Assembly (NCBI GenBank): GCA_027486725.1
Contig: JAIXOP010000007.1
Span: forward strand, 51,202 to 115,201
DNA: 64,000 bases
From: Burkholderiales bacterium
GTDB lineage: Bacteria > Pseudomonadota > Gammaproteobacteria > Burkholderiales > Burkholderiaceae_A
Direction of reading: 5' to 3'
The position numbers and the translations under genes were made by a program. Below the pieces are notes generated by a model that had not been told where the DNA came from, did not search any database, and worked only from the letters and a program-made list of their open reading frames with translations. Positions 41,484 to 49,812 of the stretch are shown one piece after another; positions within the stretch are counted from its first letter, which is position 1; each line of letters opens with the position of its first letter.

Positions 41484-42558
41484 GACACCGATGGCCGAGG
41501 CCGTTGCAGCGCATCCGCTCTGGGAGCAGTTGGGCCCGTTTCTGGAGCGCCCGCCGACCAGCTGTCTGGTGCAGGCACCGCCCGGAGAAGACCTCTGGTC
41601 GCTGATGGTGGCCTGGGCCTCGGCCCTGCTGTGCACTCAGCGGCAGCCCGGCACCCGCCTTGCCTGTGGCGGCTGCGCGAGTTGTGGCTGGATGGCTGCC
41701 CGCCAGCATCCCGATGTTCGCTGGGTCATGCCCGAGGCCCTCTGGTTGAGTGTGGGCGGCCCGGAGGTGGAGGCCGACGCAGGCCAGGATGCCGGCGCAG
41801 GCACTTCCGCAGAGATGGGCGGGGAGGGCAGCGAGGGTGCAGGCTCGGACAAGGGGGGCTCCTGGGACATCAAGATCGGCCAGATCCGCGCGCTGGAGGA
41901 ATTCGCCAACCTCTCGGCCCACCGGGGTGGACCCCGGCTGGTGGTTCTGGGGCCCGTGGAGTGCCTCAACACCCCAGCGGCCAATGCCCTGTTGAAGAGC
42001 CTGGAGGAGCCACCGCCGGGTCTTCGGTTCCTGCTGTGGTCGGAGCGCAGCCAGGGGATTCCTGCGACGGTTCTGTCTCGCTGTCGACGGCTGCGCATGG
42101 CCAGGGCAGGAGAGGGCGGTGCTCGCTCGTCGGGTTCCGGCGCATTGCGATCGTCCTCGATCGGGGGCGAGCGCATCCCATTGGCCCTGCTGGGGCAGGG
42201 CTGCAGCGAGAGCCCGGAGTCTTGGCTGCTGCCACTGGTGGTCTCGGGCCGGGTCAGTCCCACCGCCTGGGCCGAGCGTGCGGGCAAGACGCCTCCCGAG
42301 GCGGTGATCCAGTGGCTGCTGCTCTGGCTGATCGACACCCAGGCGGTGATGCAGGGCGCGCCTGCCGCCTGGTTCGATCGCGAACTGAGGGCGCAGCCTC
42401 TGCCTGCGGATGTCGATGCTAGGGCAAGGCGGGCACGCCATCTGGCCGAGGGAACCTCCCGACTGCAGGCGCTTTTGAGGCATGCTGGACATCCGCTGAA
42501 TCCCAAGCTCTTTTTCGAACAGATCTTCGAGGCCTACCGCCTCGCCACCAGCCCATGA
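41473..42558 (+). CDS. holB: DNA polymerase III subunit delta'
   Basis: Clamp-loader stator subunit. The start at 41473 gives 361 residues. The N-terminal AAA+ domain has a degenerate P-loop (QAPPGEDLWSL, no Lys-Thr), as expected for delta', and the four-cysteine zinc module (Cys54, Cys65, Cys68, Cys71). LKSLEEPPPGLRFLL and the SRC motif of the sensor are present. An acidic Gly/Ala/Ser-rich insertion spans about residues 96-131. The stop overlaps tatD (ATGA). Confidence 0.92.
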   Translation: MTTETPMAEAVAAHPLWEQLGPFLERPPTSCLVQAPPGEDLWSLMVAWASALLCTQRQPGTRLACGGCASCGWMAARQHPDVRWVMPEALWLSVGGPEVEADAGQDAGAGTSAEMGGEGSEGAGSDKGGSWDIKIGQIRALEEFANLSAHRGGPRLVVLGPVECLNTPAANALLKSLEEPPPGLRFLLWSERSQGIPATVLSRCRRLRMARAGEGGARSSGSGALRSSSIGGERIPLALLGQGCSESPESWLLPLVVSGRVSPTAWAERAGKTPPEAVIQWLLLWLIDTQAVMQGAPAAWFDRELRAQPLPADVDARARRARHLAEGTSRLQALLRHAGHPLNPKLFFEQIFEAYRLATSP

Positions 42559-43367
42559 GCCTTCCCACCGAGTCCACTGCCATCGTTTATGCCGACAGCC
42601 ACTGCCACCTGAATTACGAGGGGCTTCAGGGCAAGACTGCAGACGTGTTGGGAGAGATGCGCAGCGCAGGTGTGGCCTACGCGCTCAACATCTGCACCGA
42701 AATGGATGAGGCCGATGCGGTCTTGGCCCCAGCGCTTCAGCATGCGCACATTGCAGCCACGGTGGGCGTGCATCCCGACTACGAGTCCTCGCAGGAGGCG
42801 AGCGTGCAGGAGCTGGTTGCGCGCGGCAGCCACCCCAGGATTGCCGCGATTGGCGAGACCGGGCTGGATTACTTCCGGCTCAAAGGCGATTTGGAGTGGC
42901 AGCGCCAGCGGTTTCGGACCCACATTCGGGCAGCACGGGAGCTGGGCAAGCCCCTGGTGATTCACACGCGCGAGTCGGCCGAGGACACCCTGAGGATTCT
43001 GCGCGAGGAAGATGCCCAAGCGGTGGGCGGGGTGATGCATTGCTTTACCGAGAGCGTTGAGGTGGCGCGGGCCGCCATCGATCTGGGATTCTTGATCAGC
43101 CTCTCGGGCATCGTGACCTTCAAGAGTGCCACGCAGGTCCACGAGGTGGCCCGCGAGATTCCGCTCGAGCACCTGATGATCGAGACGGACTCGCCGTTCC
43201 TGGCACCCGTGCCACACCGAGGCAAGTCCAATCAGCCGGCCTGGGTGGTCCATGTGGCCCAACGCATTGCCGAGCTCAAGGGGGTTGCGGTGGAGACCGT
43301 GGCCCAGGCCACCACGCGGAACTTCCTCCGGTTCGCGGGCGCGGTGCCGCTCAGCACCCGTCCGTAG
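42555..43367 (+). CDS. tatD: TatD-family metal-dependent hydrolase
   Basis: TIM-barrel hydrolase; family members are DNases or D-aminoacyl-tRNA-related quality-control enzymes. The 270 residues carry ADSHCHLNY (metal His pair), GVHPDYES, AIGETGLDYF, PLVIHTRES, MHCFTESVE and IETDSPFLAP, the full metal-site set. It overlaps holB. Many relatives have a pilZ gene between holB and tatD, but none is present here. Its last codons and stop lie in a perfect 17-base tandem duplication. Confidence 0.94.
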   Translation: MSLPTESTAIVYADSHCHLNYEGLQGKTADVLGEMRSAGVAYALNICTEMDEADAVLAPALQHAHIAATVGVHPDYESSQEASVQELVARGSHPRIAAIGETGLDYFRLKGDLEWQRQRFRTHIRAARELGKPLVIHTRESAEDTLRILREEDAQAVGGVMHCFTESVEVARAAIDLGFLISLSGIVTFKSATQVHEVAREIPLEHLMIETDSPFLAPVPHRGKSNQPAWVVHVAQRIAELKGVAVETVAQATTRNFLRFAGAVPLSTRP

Positions 43368-43384
43368 TCAGCACCCGTCCGTAG
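43351..43384. repeat. Perfect 17-base tandem duplication spanning the tatD stop
   Basis: TCAGCACCCGTCCGTAG occurs at 43351-43367 and again immediately at 43368-43384. The TAG ending the first copy is the tatD stop, and the second copy repeats it out of frame. Confidence 0.95.
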
Positions 43385-43435
43385 TGTCGTTTAATCTATA
43401 TTATGTAACATCAGACTTCACAACATGAGAGCTGC

Positions 43436-44071
43436 ATGACCCCCTTCGGAATCCTCGCCATCTCTTTTGCTGCCTCGGCCGACGCCTTTGCTGCTGCCTT
43501 GGTTCGCGGTGCCGGCAGCCCTCGCTCGCGCCGGCGTTGGATGGGCATTTCCCCCGCACTTCTGGCGGCGCTGACCACGGGCGCCGTCTTCGGGGTGATT
43601 GAGGGCCTGACTCCAGTCATCGGCTACCTCATTGGTCGAAGCGCCGTCACCTGGGTTCAGGCCTGGGACCACTGGCTCGCCTTCGGCATTCTGGCCGGCC
43701 TGGGCGTTCTGATGCTGCGCGAGGGGTTCAAACCACCCGAGGCCCACGTGCCCGAGAGCCCGGGCGCCGAGCATGCCGCGGGCCGCAAGAACTGGAAGGC
43801 CTGGATTGCACTGGCCGCGGCGGGTTTCGCCACCAGCATCGACGCCATGGCCATGGGCCTCAGCCTGGCCTTTGTGGATGTGAACATCTATGTGGCTTCG
43901 GCATCCATCGGCCTGGTCACGGCGGCCATGTCGTTTGCTGGCCACCTGCTCGGCCGATCCCTCGGGGTGCACGTCGGGCTCTGGGCCGAGCGGGTCGGTG
44001 GCCTGCTGCTGATTGGGGTGGGCTGCCACATCCTCTGGAGCCACCTCCACACCCCTCCAGCGCTCAGCTAG
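43436..44071 (+). CDS. mntP: Manganese exporter MntP
   Basis: Inner-membrane Mn2+ efflux pump of the YebN/DUF204 family. The 211 residues show six hydrophobic helices in two related halves, with the repeated acidic signatures SFAASADAFAAAL (residues 9-21) and GFATSIDAMAMGLSLAF in the second half. The 68 bases after tatD are unusually AT-rich (TTTAATCTATATTATGTAACAT) and probably carry its promoter. They are too short for a yybP-ykoY manganese riboswitch, and I see no such motif. Confidence 0.92.
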   Translation: MTPFGILAISFAASADAFAAALVRGAGSPRSRRRWMGISPALLAALTTGAVFGVIEGLTPVIGYLIGRSAVTWVQAWDHWLAFGILAGLGVLMLREGFKPPEAHVPESPGAEHAAGRKNWKAWIALAAAGFATSIDAMAMGLSLAFVDVNIYVASASIGLVTAAMSFAGHLLGRSLGVHVGLWAERVGGLLLIGVGCHILWSHLHTPPALS

Positions 44072-44092
44072 CAACGCTCGGCTAGCAGCGTT
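44061..44092. repeat. 14-base tandem duplication and hairpin between mntP and the thiolase gene
   Basis: CGCTCAGCTAGCAA (44061-44074) is followed by CGCTCGGCTAGCAG (44075-44088), 12 of 14 identical. The mntP TAG lies in copy one and the thiolase stop (minus strand) in copy two. AACGCT (44073-44078) and AGCGTT (44087-44092) also form a six-pair stem, a possible weak bidirectional terminator without T tracts. Confidence 0.8.
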
Positions 44093-45260
44093 CGAAGACC
44101 ACCGAGATCCCCTGCCCGCCCCCGATGCACATGGTGGCAAGGCCGTAGCGCCCACCCGTGCGATGCAGCTCGTGGATGCACTTGGTGGCGATGATGGCGC
44201 CCGTGGCGCCCACGGGATGTCCCAAGGCGATGGCACCGCCATTGACGTTGACCTTGGCCGGATCAAAGCCCAACACCTTGGTCACGGTGAGGGACTGGGC
44301 CGCAAAGGCCTCGTTGGACTCAATCACATCGATCTGGTCGAGCTTGAGGCCTGCACGCTGAAGGGCCACGCGGGTGGCCGGAATCGGGCCCTCCCCCATC
44401 ACCTCATTGGGCACACCCGCCACGGCATAACTCACGATGCGTGCCAGGGGCTTGGCACCGGCCTGGGCTGCGGCCTTGGCCTCGCCCAGCACGAGGAACG
44501 AGGCAGCATCGTTGATGCCCGAGGCATTGCCGGCGGTCACCGTTCCGCCCTCTTTCTTGAAGGCCGGCTTCATTTTGGCCAGGGCTTCCATCGTGGTCTC
44601 GCGGGGATGCTCATCGGTGTCGAAGATCACATCGCCCTTGCGCCCTTTGATGGTGATGGGAACGATCTGGCTCTGGAAGCGGCCCTCGGCGATGGCGCGC
44701 GCTGCGCGGACCTGGCTCTCGAGGGCGAAGGCATCCTGCTCCTCGCGGCTGATCTGGTGCTTGGTGGCGAGGTTCTCGGCCGTGATGCCCATGTGGCCAA
44801 CGCCAAAGGGGTCGGTCAAGGTCGCCACCATCATGTCGATCAATTTGGTGTCGCCCATGCGCGCACCGCTGCGGGTGGCCGTGCTCATGTAGCCACCCCG
44901 GCTCATGACCTCCACCCCACCGCCCACGCCAAAGTCGGAGTCCCCGAGCAGGATGTTTTGAGATGTCGACACGATGGCCTGCAGCGCTGAGCCGCAGAGG
45001 CGATTGACGGCCACGGCGACCGAGGACATCGGCAGCCCGGCCTGGATCGAGGCCACCCGAGCCACATACGGCGAGCGAACCTCGGTGGGGATCACATTGC
45101 CCACCGTTACATACTGGATGAGCTCGGCAGCAACGCCCGATCGCGAGACTGCGGCACCCATCACCTGCCCTGCCAGCTCGCAGGGCTCAATGCCCGATAG
45201 GCTTCCGGAAAAGCCACCGATGGCCGAACGCACGGCACTCAGAACCAGAACTTCACGCAT
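44082..45260 (-). CDS. bktB: Beta-ketothiolase (acetyl-CoA C-acetyltransferase, BktB-like)
   Basis: Condenses acyl-CoA and acetyl-CoA to 3-ketoacyl-CoA, the first step of polyhydroxyalkanoate synthesis, or works in reverse. The 392 residues contain the acyl-accepting Cys89 (NRLCGSALQAI), GNASGINDAA, NEAFAAQ, His348 in ALGHPVGATGA and Cys378 in CIGGGQGI. NRLCGS, GRKGDVIFDTDEH and GGGQGI resemble BktB of Cupriavidus more than its PhaA (which has NKVCGS and GGGMGV). A strong AAGGAGA precedes the ATG. It lies 36 bases after rimO, which separates it from the pha genes. Confidence 0.88.
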   Translation of the reverse strand: MREVLVLSAVRSAIGGFSGSLSGIEPCELAGQVMGAAVSRSGVAAELIQYVTVGNVIPTEVRSPYVARVASIQAGLPMSSVAVAVNRLCGSALQAIVSTSQNILLGDSDFGVGGGVEVMSRGGYMSTATRSGARMGDTKLIDMMVATLTDPFGVGHMGITAENLATKHQISREEQDAFALESQVRAARAIAEGRFQSQIVPITIKGRKGDVIFDTDEHPRETTMEALAKMKPAFKKEGGTVTAGNASGINDAASFLVLGEAKAAAQAGAKPLARIVSYAVAGVPNEVMGEGPIPATRVALQRAGLKLDQIDVIESNEAFAAQSLTVTKVLGFDPAKVNVNGGAIALGHPVGATGAIIATKCIHELHRTGGRYGLATMCIGGGQGISVVFERC

Positions 45261-45296
45261 GAGACTCTCCTTGGATGGGTGGAAAAGGCGGGGGAC

Positions 45297-46715
45297 TTAG
45301 TTGGAATGTGGCTGGGTGAGGGCCTTCATATAAATGCCCTCAAGGTCGTAATCGTCGCTCTGGGTGATCTCCACCTCGCAGAACTCGCCCACGGCAGCCT
45401 CGACGGTGTGGCGGCTGTTGGGGTCGGGATAGATGCGCACGATGCCATCGATCTCTGGCGCATCGGCTGTGGTTCGCCCAATCAGGCAGCCCTCGTCGAT
45501 GTCGAGTTCGTCGACCAGCACGACGGCCCGCTGACCCACCCAGCGCGAGAGCCGCGCTGCCGCAATCGGTGCCTGGTGGGCCATCACGGCATCGCGGCGG
45601 GCCTCGCGCACCTCCTCGGGGAGCGCCCCCGGCAGGTCGTTGGCTGCCGCGCCATCGACGGGGCTGTAGGCAAAGCAGCCCAGCCGATCGATCTGCGCCT
45701 CGGTGAGGAAGTCGAGCAGATGCTGATGCTCTGATTCCGTTTCGCCGGGAAAGCCCGCAATGAAGGTGCTGCGGATGGTGAGGTTGGGCACTGCCCGACG
45801 CCAGGCCTGAATGCGCTCGAGATTCTTCTCTCCGCTGGCCGGACGCTTCATGCGACGGAGCACCTCGGGGTGGCTGTGCTGCAGGGGAATGTCGAGGTAA
45901 GGCAAGACCCCGCGCACGCCCGACTGCGCTGCCATCAGATCCAACACCTCATCGACGTGCGGATAGGGATACACATAGTGCAGACGCACCCAGACATCGA
46001 GCTGAGAGAGCTCGCGGATGAGCTCGGTGAAGCGGCTGCGCACCGGACGGCCATCCACGAAATCGGTGCGGTACTTGAGGTCCACGCCGTAGGCACTGGT
46101 GTCTTGGCTGATCACCAGAATCTCGCGCGCGCCAGACTTGACCAGGGCCTCGGCCTCCCGCATCACCTCGCCGATGGGCCGAGACACCAGATCCCCACGC
46201 ATGCTGGGAATGATGCAGAAGGTGCAGCGGTGGTTGCAGCCCTCGGAGACTTTGAGATAGGCCGAGTGGTGAGGAGTGAGCCGAATGCCCTGCTCGGGCA
46301 CCAGATCGATGAACGGGTCGTGGGGCTTGGGAAGTTCCTTGTGGATGGCAGCCATGACCTCGGCCGTGGCGTGGGCCCCGGTCACCGCCAGCACCTTGGG
46401 ATGCAGCCGGCGAATCAGGTCTTCGCCCGTCTCGCCCTGGGCTCCGGCCGCAGGCTTGCTGCCAAGGCAGCCCGTCACAATCACGCGGCCATTCTCGTGC
46501 AGGGCCTCACCAATCGCATCCAGACTCTCTTGGACTGCATCGTCGATGAAGCCGCACGTGTTGACCACGACCAGATCGGAGTCCTCGTATTGGCCGCTGA
46601 TCTCGTAGCCCTCGGCCTTCAGTTGGGTGAGGATCCGTTCGGAATCCACCAGGGCCTTGGGACACCCCAACGAGACAAAACCAACAACGGGTGGAGCGGA
46701 AGGACTGGCGGACAC
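45297..46715 (-). CDS. rimO: Ribosomal protein S12 methylthiotransferase RimO
   Basis: Radical SAM enzyme that adds a methylthio group to an aspartate of ribosomal protein S12. The 472 residues have the N-terminal UPF0004 domain with cluster cysteines ([26 protein letters not shown]), the radical SAM motif CNHRCTFC (CX3CX2C) in [20 protein letters not shown], and a C-terminal TRAM domain. It starts with GTG after GAAGG. It lies between phaR and the thiolase gene on the minus strand, unrelated by function. Confidence 0.96.
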   Translation of the reverse strand: MSASPSAPPVVGFVSLGCPKALVDSERILTQLKAEGYEISGQYEDSDLVVVNTCGFIDDAVQESLDAIGEALHENGRVIVTGCLGSKPAAGAQGETGEDLIRRLHPKVLAVTGAHATAEVMAAIHKELPKPHDPFIDLVPEQGIRLTPHHSAYLKVSEGCNHRCTFCIIPSMRGDLVSRPIGEVMREAEALVKSGAREILVISQDTSAYGVDLKYRTDFVDGRPVRSRFTELIRELSQLDVWVRLHYVYPYPHVDEVLDLMAAQSGVRGVLPYLDIPLQHSHPEVLRRMKRPASGEKNLERIQAWRRAVPNLTIRSTFIAGFPGETESEHQHLLDFLTEAQIDRLGCFAYSPVDGAAANDLPGALPEEVREARRDAVMAHQAPIAAARLSRWVGQRAVVLVDELDIDEGCLIGRTTADAPEIDGIVRIYPDPNSRHTVEAAVGEFCEVEITQSDDYDLEGIYMKALTQPHSN

Positions 46716-46729
46716 GGGGAAACCTTCAG

Positions 46730-47293
46730 TTATTTGGGATTGGAACCGCCGGGACCATCGCGGTTTTTCACGAAGCCCGACATCATGGACCGCGCATTGT
46801 TCTGAAACTGCTCTTCCATCTGCAGAAACGCCTGCTGCGTCTGCTCAATGTAGCGGCCCATGAGATTTTGCATCATGGGCGCCTGGCCCGCCATGAACTG
46901 AGACCAGGCCTCTTGATTGAGCAGGCCGGCGTTGGGCTGGAAGGCCTTGGATTGCTTCTGAAATTTCTCCTGCATCTCCATGAATGCCTGGATGTTTTTT
47001 TCAAGCACGGTGCCCATCACCCCCTGCATGGCGTTGCCATAGAAGCGGATGACTTGCGCCAGCATGTTGGTCGAGAACATGGGCGCGCCGGCCGCCTCCT
47101 CCTCCAGAATGATCTGCAGAAGGACGCTGCGCGTGAGGTCCTCGGAGGTCTTCGCATCGACCACCTGAAATTCCTCCTGCGACAGGACCAGCTCTTTGAC
47201 ATCGGCCAGCGTGATGTAGGTGCTGGTCCGGGTGTCGTAGAGGCGGCGGTTGGGATACTTCTTGATCAGGCGTGGGCCTTGGGGTGTGGGCAT
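46730..47293 (-). CDS. phaR: Polyhydroxyalkanoate synthesis repressor PhaR
   Basis: DNA- and PHB-binding regulator that represses phasin genes until polymer granules titrate it away. The 187 residues start with the N-terminal DNA-binding domain ([20 protein letters not shown], residues 8-27), followed by the PHB accumulation regulatory domain, then a Gln/Met-rich helical C-terminus that resembles phasins ([20 protein letters not shown]). AGAGGGAAC precedes the ATG. It follows phaB by 51 bases. No phasin gene is in the window. Confidence 0.95.
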   Translation of the reverse strand: MPTPQGPRLIKKYPNRRLYDTRTSTYITLADVKELVLSQEEFQVVDAKTSEDLTRSVLLQIILEEEAAGAPMFSTNMLAQVIRFYGNAMQGVMGTVLEKNIQAFMEMQEKFQKQSKAFQPNAGLLNQEAWSQFMAGQAPMMQNLMGRYIEQTQQAFLQMEEQFQNNARSMMSGFVKNRDGPGGSNPK

Positions 47294-47344
47294 GACGGTT
47301 CCCTCTGTAAGCCTTGGATCGTACCGCTTGGACGGCTGGGGGCG

Positions 47345-48082
47345 TTAGCCCATGTGAAGGCCGCCATTGAGCGAGAAGTCCGCACCCGTGGCGAATCCGG
47401 CATCGTCCGAGGCGAGCCAGGCCACCATGGCGCCGATCTCCTCGGGCTCGCCCAGGCGCTTGACGGGAATCGTGGCAACGATCTTCTCCAAGACCTCGGG
47501 CTTGATGGCCCGCACCATGTCGGTGCCAACATAGCCCGGCGAGACGGTGTTCACCGTCACGCCCTTGGCGGCGAGTTCCTGGGCCAGCGCCATGGTGAAG
47601 CCGTGAATGCCCGCCTTGGCCGTGGAGTAGTTGGTCTGGCCGAACTGCCCTTTCTGACCGTTGACCGAAGAGATGTTGATGATGCGACCAAAGCCCTTCT
47701 CCACCATGCCCGGCACCACCTGCTTAGTCACGTTGAAGAGGCTGTTGAGATTGGTGTCGATGACCGCCCGCCACTGGTCGAGGCTCATCTTCACAAAGAG
47801 CCCGTCCTGGGTGATGCCGGCGTTGTTCACGAGAATGTCGGGATTGCCATGCTCGGCGCGAACCTTGTCAAAGGCGGCCACGGTGGAATTCCAATCCGCC
47901 ACATTGCCCACCGAGGCGAAGAACTCATAGCCCTCCCCCTTTTGCTCGTCGAGCCACTTGGCATGGTCGCGGCTGGGGCCACAGCCAGCGATGACGCGAT
48001 AGCCCGCTTTGGCCAGGCGCTGACAGATGGCGGTGCCGATGCCGCCCATTCCACCCGTGACGTATGCAATGCGTTGTGACAT
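47345..48082 (-). CDS. phaB: Acetoacetyl-CoA reductase PhaB
   Basis: NADPH-dependent reductase giving (R)-3-hydroxybutyryl-CoA, the PHB monomer. The start at 48080-48082 (MSQRIAYVTGGMGGIG) is fixed by AAGGAG six bases upstream; the frame is open further but overlaps phaC. The 245 residues show the short-chain dehydrogenase pattern: TGGMGGIG cofactor loop, NNAG, catalytic Ser139, Tyr152 and Lys156 (YSTAK). It lies directly after phaC. Confidence 0.95.
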   Translation of the reverse strand: MSQRIAYVTGGMGGIGTAICQRLAKAGYRVIAGCGPSRDHAKWLDEQKGEGYEFFASVGNVADWNSTVAAFDKVRAEHGNPDILVNNAGITQDGLFVKMSLDQWRAVIDTNLNSLFNVTKQVVPGMVEKGFGRIINISSVNGQKGQFGQTNYSTAKAGIHGFTMALAQELAAKGVTVNTVSPGYVGTDMVRAIKPEVLEKIVATIPVKRLGEPEEIGAMVAWLASDDAGFATGADFSLNGGLHMG

Positions 48083-48104
48083 GACCATCTCCTTGGTTAA
48101 AAAA

Positions 48105-49739
48105 TTATTGCGGCTGCGACCGCCGGGGTTGGATCTGCATGGCCTCGTCGGCACTCGTGCGGACGTAGTCGCCGGGTGCCGACGCAATGGACTCGTAGCG
48201 CTTCGCTCGGCCCGGGCGTCGCGGGGCCTTCACCATCGGGCCCTGGTGAGACTCGAGCCATGTTGCCCAGTCCGACCACCAGCTGCCGGGATGCTCCTCG
48301 GCCTGGGCGAGCCAAGCCTCGGCGCTGCTGGCCTTGCGCCGGCTCGGACCAGTGGCGGCCTTTGAAGCCCAGTACGAACGCTTGTTGCTGCGGACGGGGT
48401 TGATGGTTCCAGCCACATGGCCGCTGGCACCCAAAACAAAGCGCACGGGTCCACCGAGCAGGCAGGCCGAGGACCAGGCGGAGGCCCAGGGGACGATGTG
48501 GTCCTCTTTTGCACCGAAGGCATAGACCGGCACATCGATCTGACTGACATCGATGGGCAGGCCTGCCACACGCATGCCACCCGGCGTCGCAAGGCGGTTC
48601 TCCAGATAGGTGTTGCGCAGGTAATAGGCAAAGAAAGGCCCCGGCAGATTGGTCGCATCCGCATTCCAGAAAAGGATGTCGAAGGCCGGTGGCGTTGTGC
48701 CGAGGAGATAGTTCCGCTGGACGTAGTTCCAGATGAGGTCCTTGGGCCGCAGCGAGGAAAAGGTGCTGGCGAGCTCGCGGCCCGAGAGAATTCCACCCTG
48801 GCCAAGGGTGGCCTCGCGGGTGCGCACATGCTGCTCATTGATGAAGACCTCGAGTGCCCCCACATGAGAGAAATCAATCAGGGTGGTGAGCAGAGTCAGG
48901 CTGTGCACGGGCTTCTGGTTGCGGGCGGCAAGAAGGCCGAGGGCCGCCGTCACGAGTGTGCCTCCCACACAGAAGCCCAAGAGGTTCAGGTCCTTCTGAC
49001 CACTGATCTCCAGCGCCACGCGAATCGCCTCGAGCACCCCATCCTCGATGTATTGATCCCAGGTGGCGTGGGCGAGGTCGGGACCCGGATTCCGCCACGA
49101 CATGAGAAATACGGTGTTGCCCTGCTCCACTGCATGCCGCACCAGGGAGTTGTGCGGCTGAAGATCCATGATGTAGAACTTGTTGATGCAGGGGGGGACC
49201 ATCAATAAGGGTCTGCTCCCCACGGTCTCGGTCAATGGCTTGTACTGAATCAACTCAAACAGCGGCGTGCGAAAGACCACATCCCCGGGGGTGATGGCGA
49301 GGGTTTCGCCCACTGCAAAGGCGGATTCATCGGACTGAGAGACCCGGCCACGACCGAGATCGGCCAAGAAATTGTCGATGCCCTGACGCAGGCTCTGCCC
49401 CTGCGTCTCGATGAGTCGTTGCTGGGCCACGGGGTTGGTGGCCCAATAATTTGCCGGCGAGGCGGCCTCCACCGTCTGCTCCACCAGGTACCGCAGGGTC
49501 TGCTTCTCTTTCGGAGGCAGGTCCGCGCGCTCGGCCAACTGCGTCATGGCCTCGCGGTAGAGCGCAAACATCGCCGCAGCGAAGCTGAGCGCGCTGGGCT
49601 GGTGCCAGAGGGGGTCGGTGAAATGCTTGGAGCCCTTCACCACATCGAGCGCAGTCTCTGGCCGCAAGAACAGAGCCGAGACCCGCTCAAGAAAGTCGCG
49701 CTGCACAGCATCGGTCGGGTTGGGCACGAAAGGGGTCAC
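48105..49739 (-). CDS. phaC: Class I polyhydroxyalkanoate synthase PhaC
   Basis: Polymerises hydroxyacyl-CoA into PHA granules. The 544 residues match class I synthases: N-terminal domain (1-180), then an alpha/beta-hydrolase domain with the lipase-like box GFCVGG (Cys257), Asp413 in GAKEDHIVPW and His441 in GASGHVAG. GTG start with GGAG seven bases upstream. The C-terminus carries RPGRAKRYESIASAPGDYVR and a short extra tail. It is first of phaC-phaB-phaR on the minus strand; the thiolase lies beyond rimO. Confidence 0.96.
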   Translation of the reverse strand: MTPFVPNPTDAVQRDFLERVSALFLRPETALDVVKGSKHFTDPLWHQPSALSFAAAMFALYREAMTQLAERADLPPKEKQTLRYLVEQTVEAASPANYWATNPVAQQRLIETQGQSLRQGIDNFLADLGRGRVSQSDESAFAVGETLAITPGDVVFRTPLFELIQYKPLTETVGSRPLLMVPPCINKFYIMDLQPHNSLVRHAVEQGNTVFLMSWRNPGPDLAHATWDQYIEDGVLEAIRVALEISGQKDLNLLGFCVGGTLVTAALGLLAARNQKPVHSLTLLTTLIDFSHVGALEVFINEQHVRTREATLGQGGILSGRELASTFSSLRPKDLIWNYVQRNYLLGTTPPAFDILFWNADATNLPGPFFAYYLRNTYLENRLATPGGMRVAGLPIDVSQIDVPVYAFGAKEDHIVPWASAWSSACLLGGPVRFVLGASGHVAGTINPVRSNKRSYWASKAATGPSRRKASSAEAWLAQAEEHPGSWWSDWATWLESHQGPMVKAPRRPGRAKRYESIASAPGDYVRTSADEAMQIQPRRSQPQ

Positions 49740-49812
49740 AGCGCAGCTCCACGGGGAAATGGACTTCCCTTACAGATTATTTCAAGCTGCCCAGACCGGG
49801 GTGATCGCTGGC

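Noticed and set aside
43385..43435. Manganese riboswitch (yybP-ykoY) before mntP
   Set aside because: The space is about 50 AT-rich bases, too short for that riboswitch, and its conserved loops are not visible.
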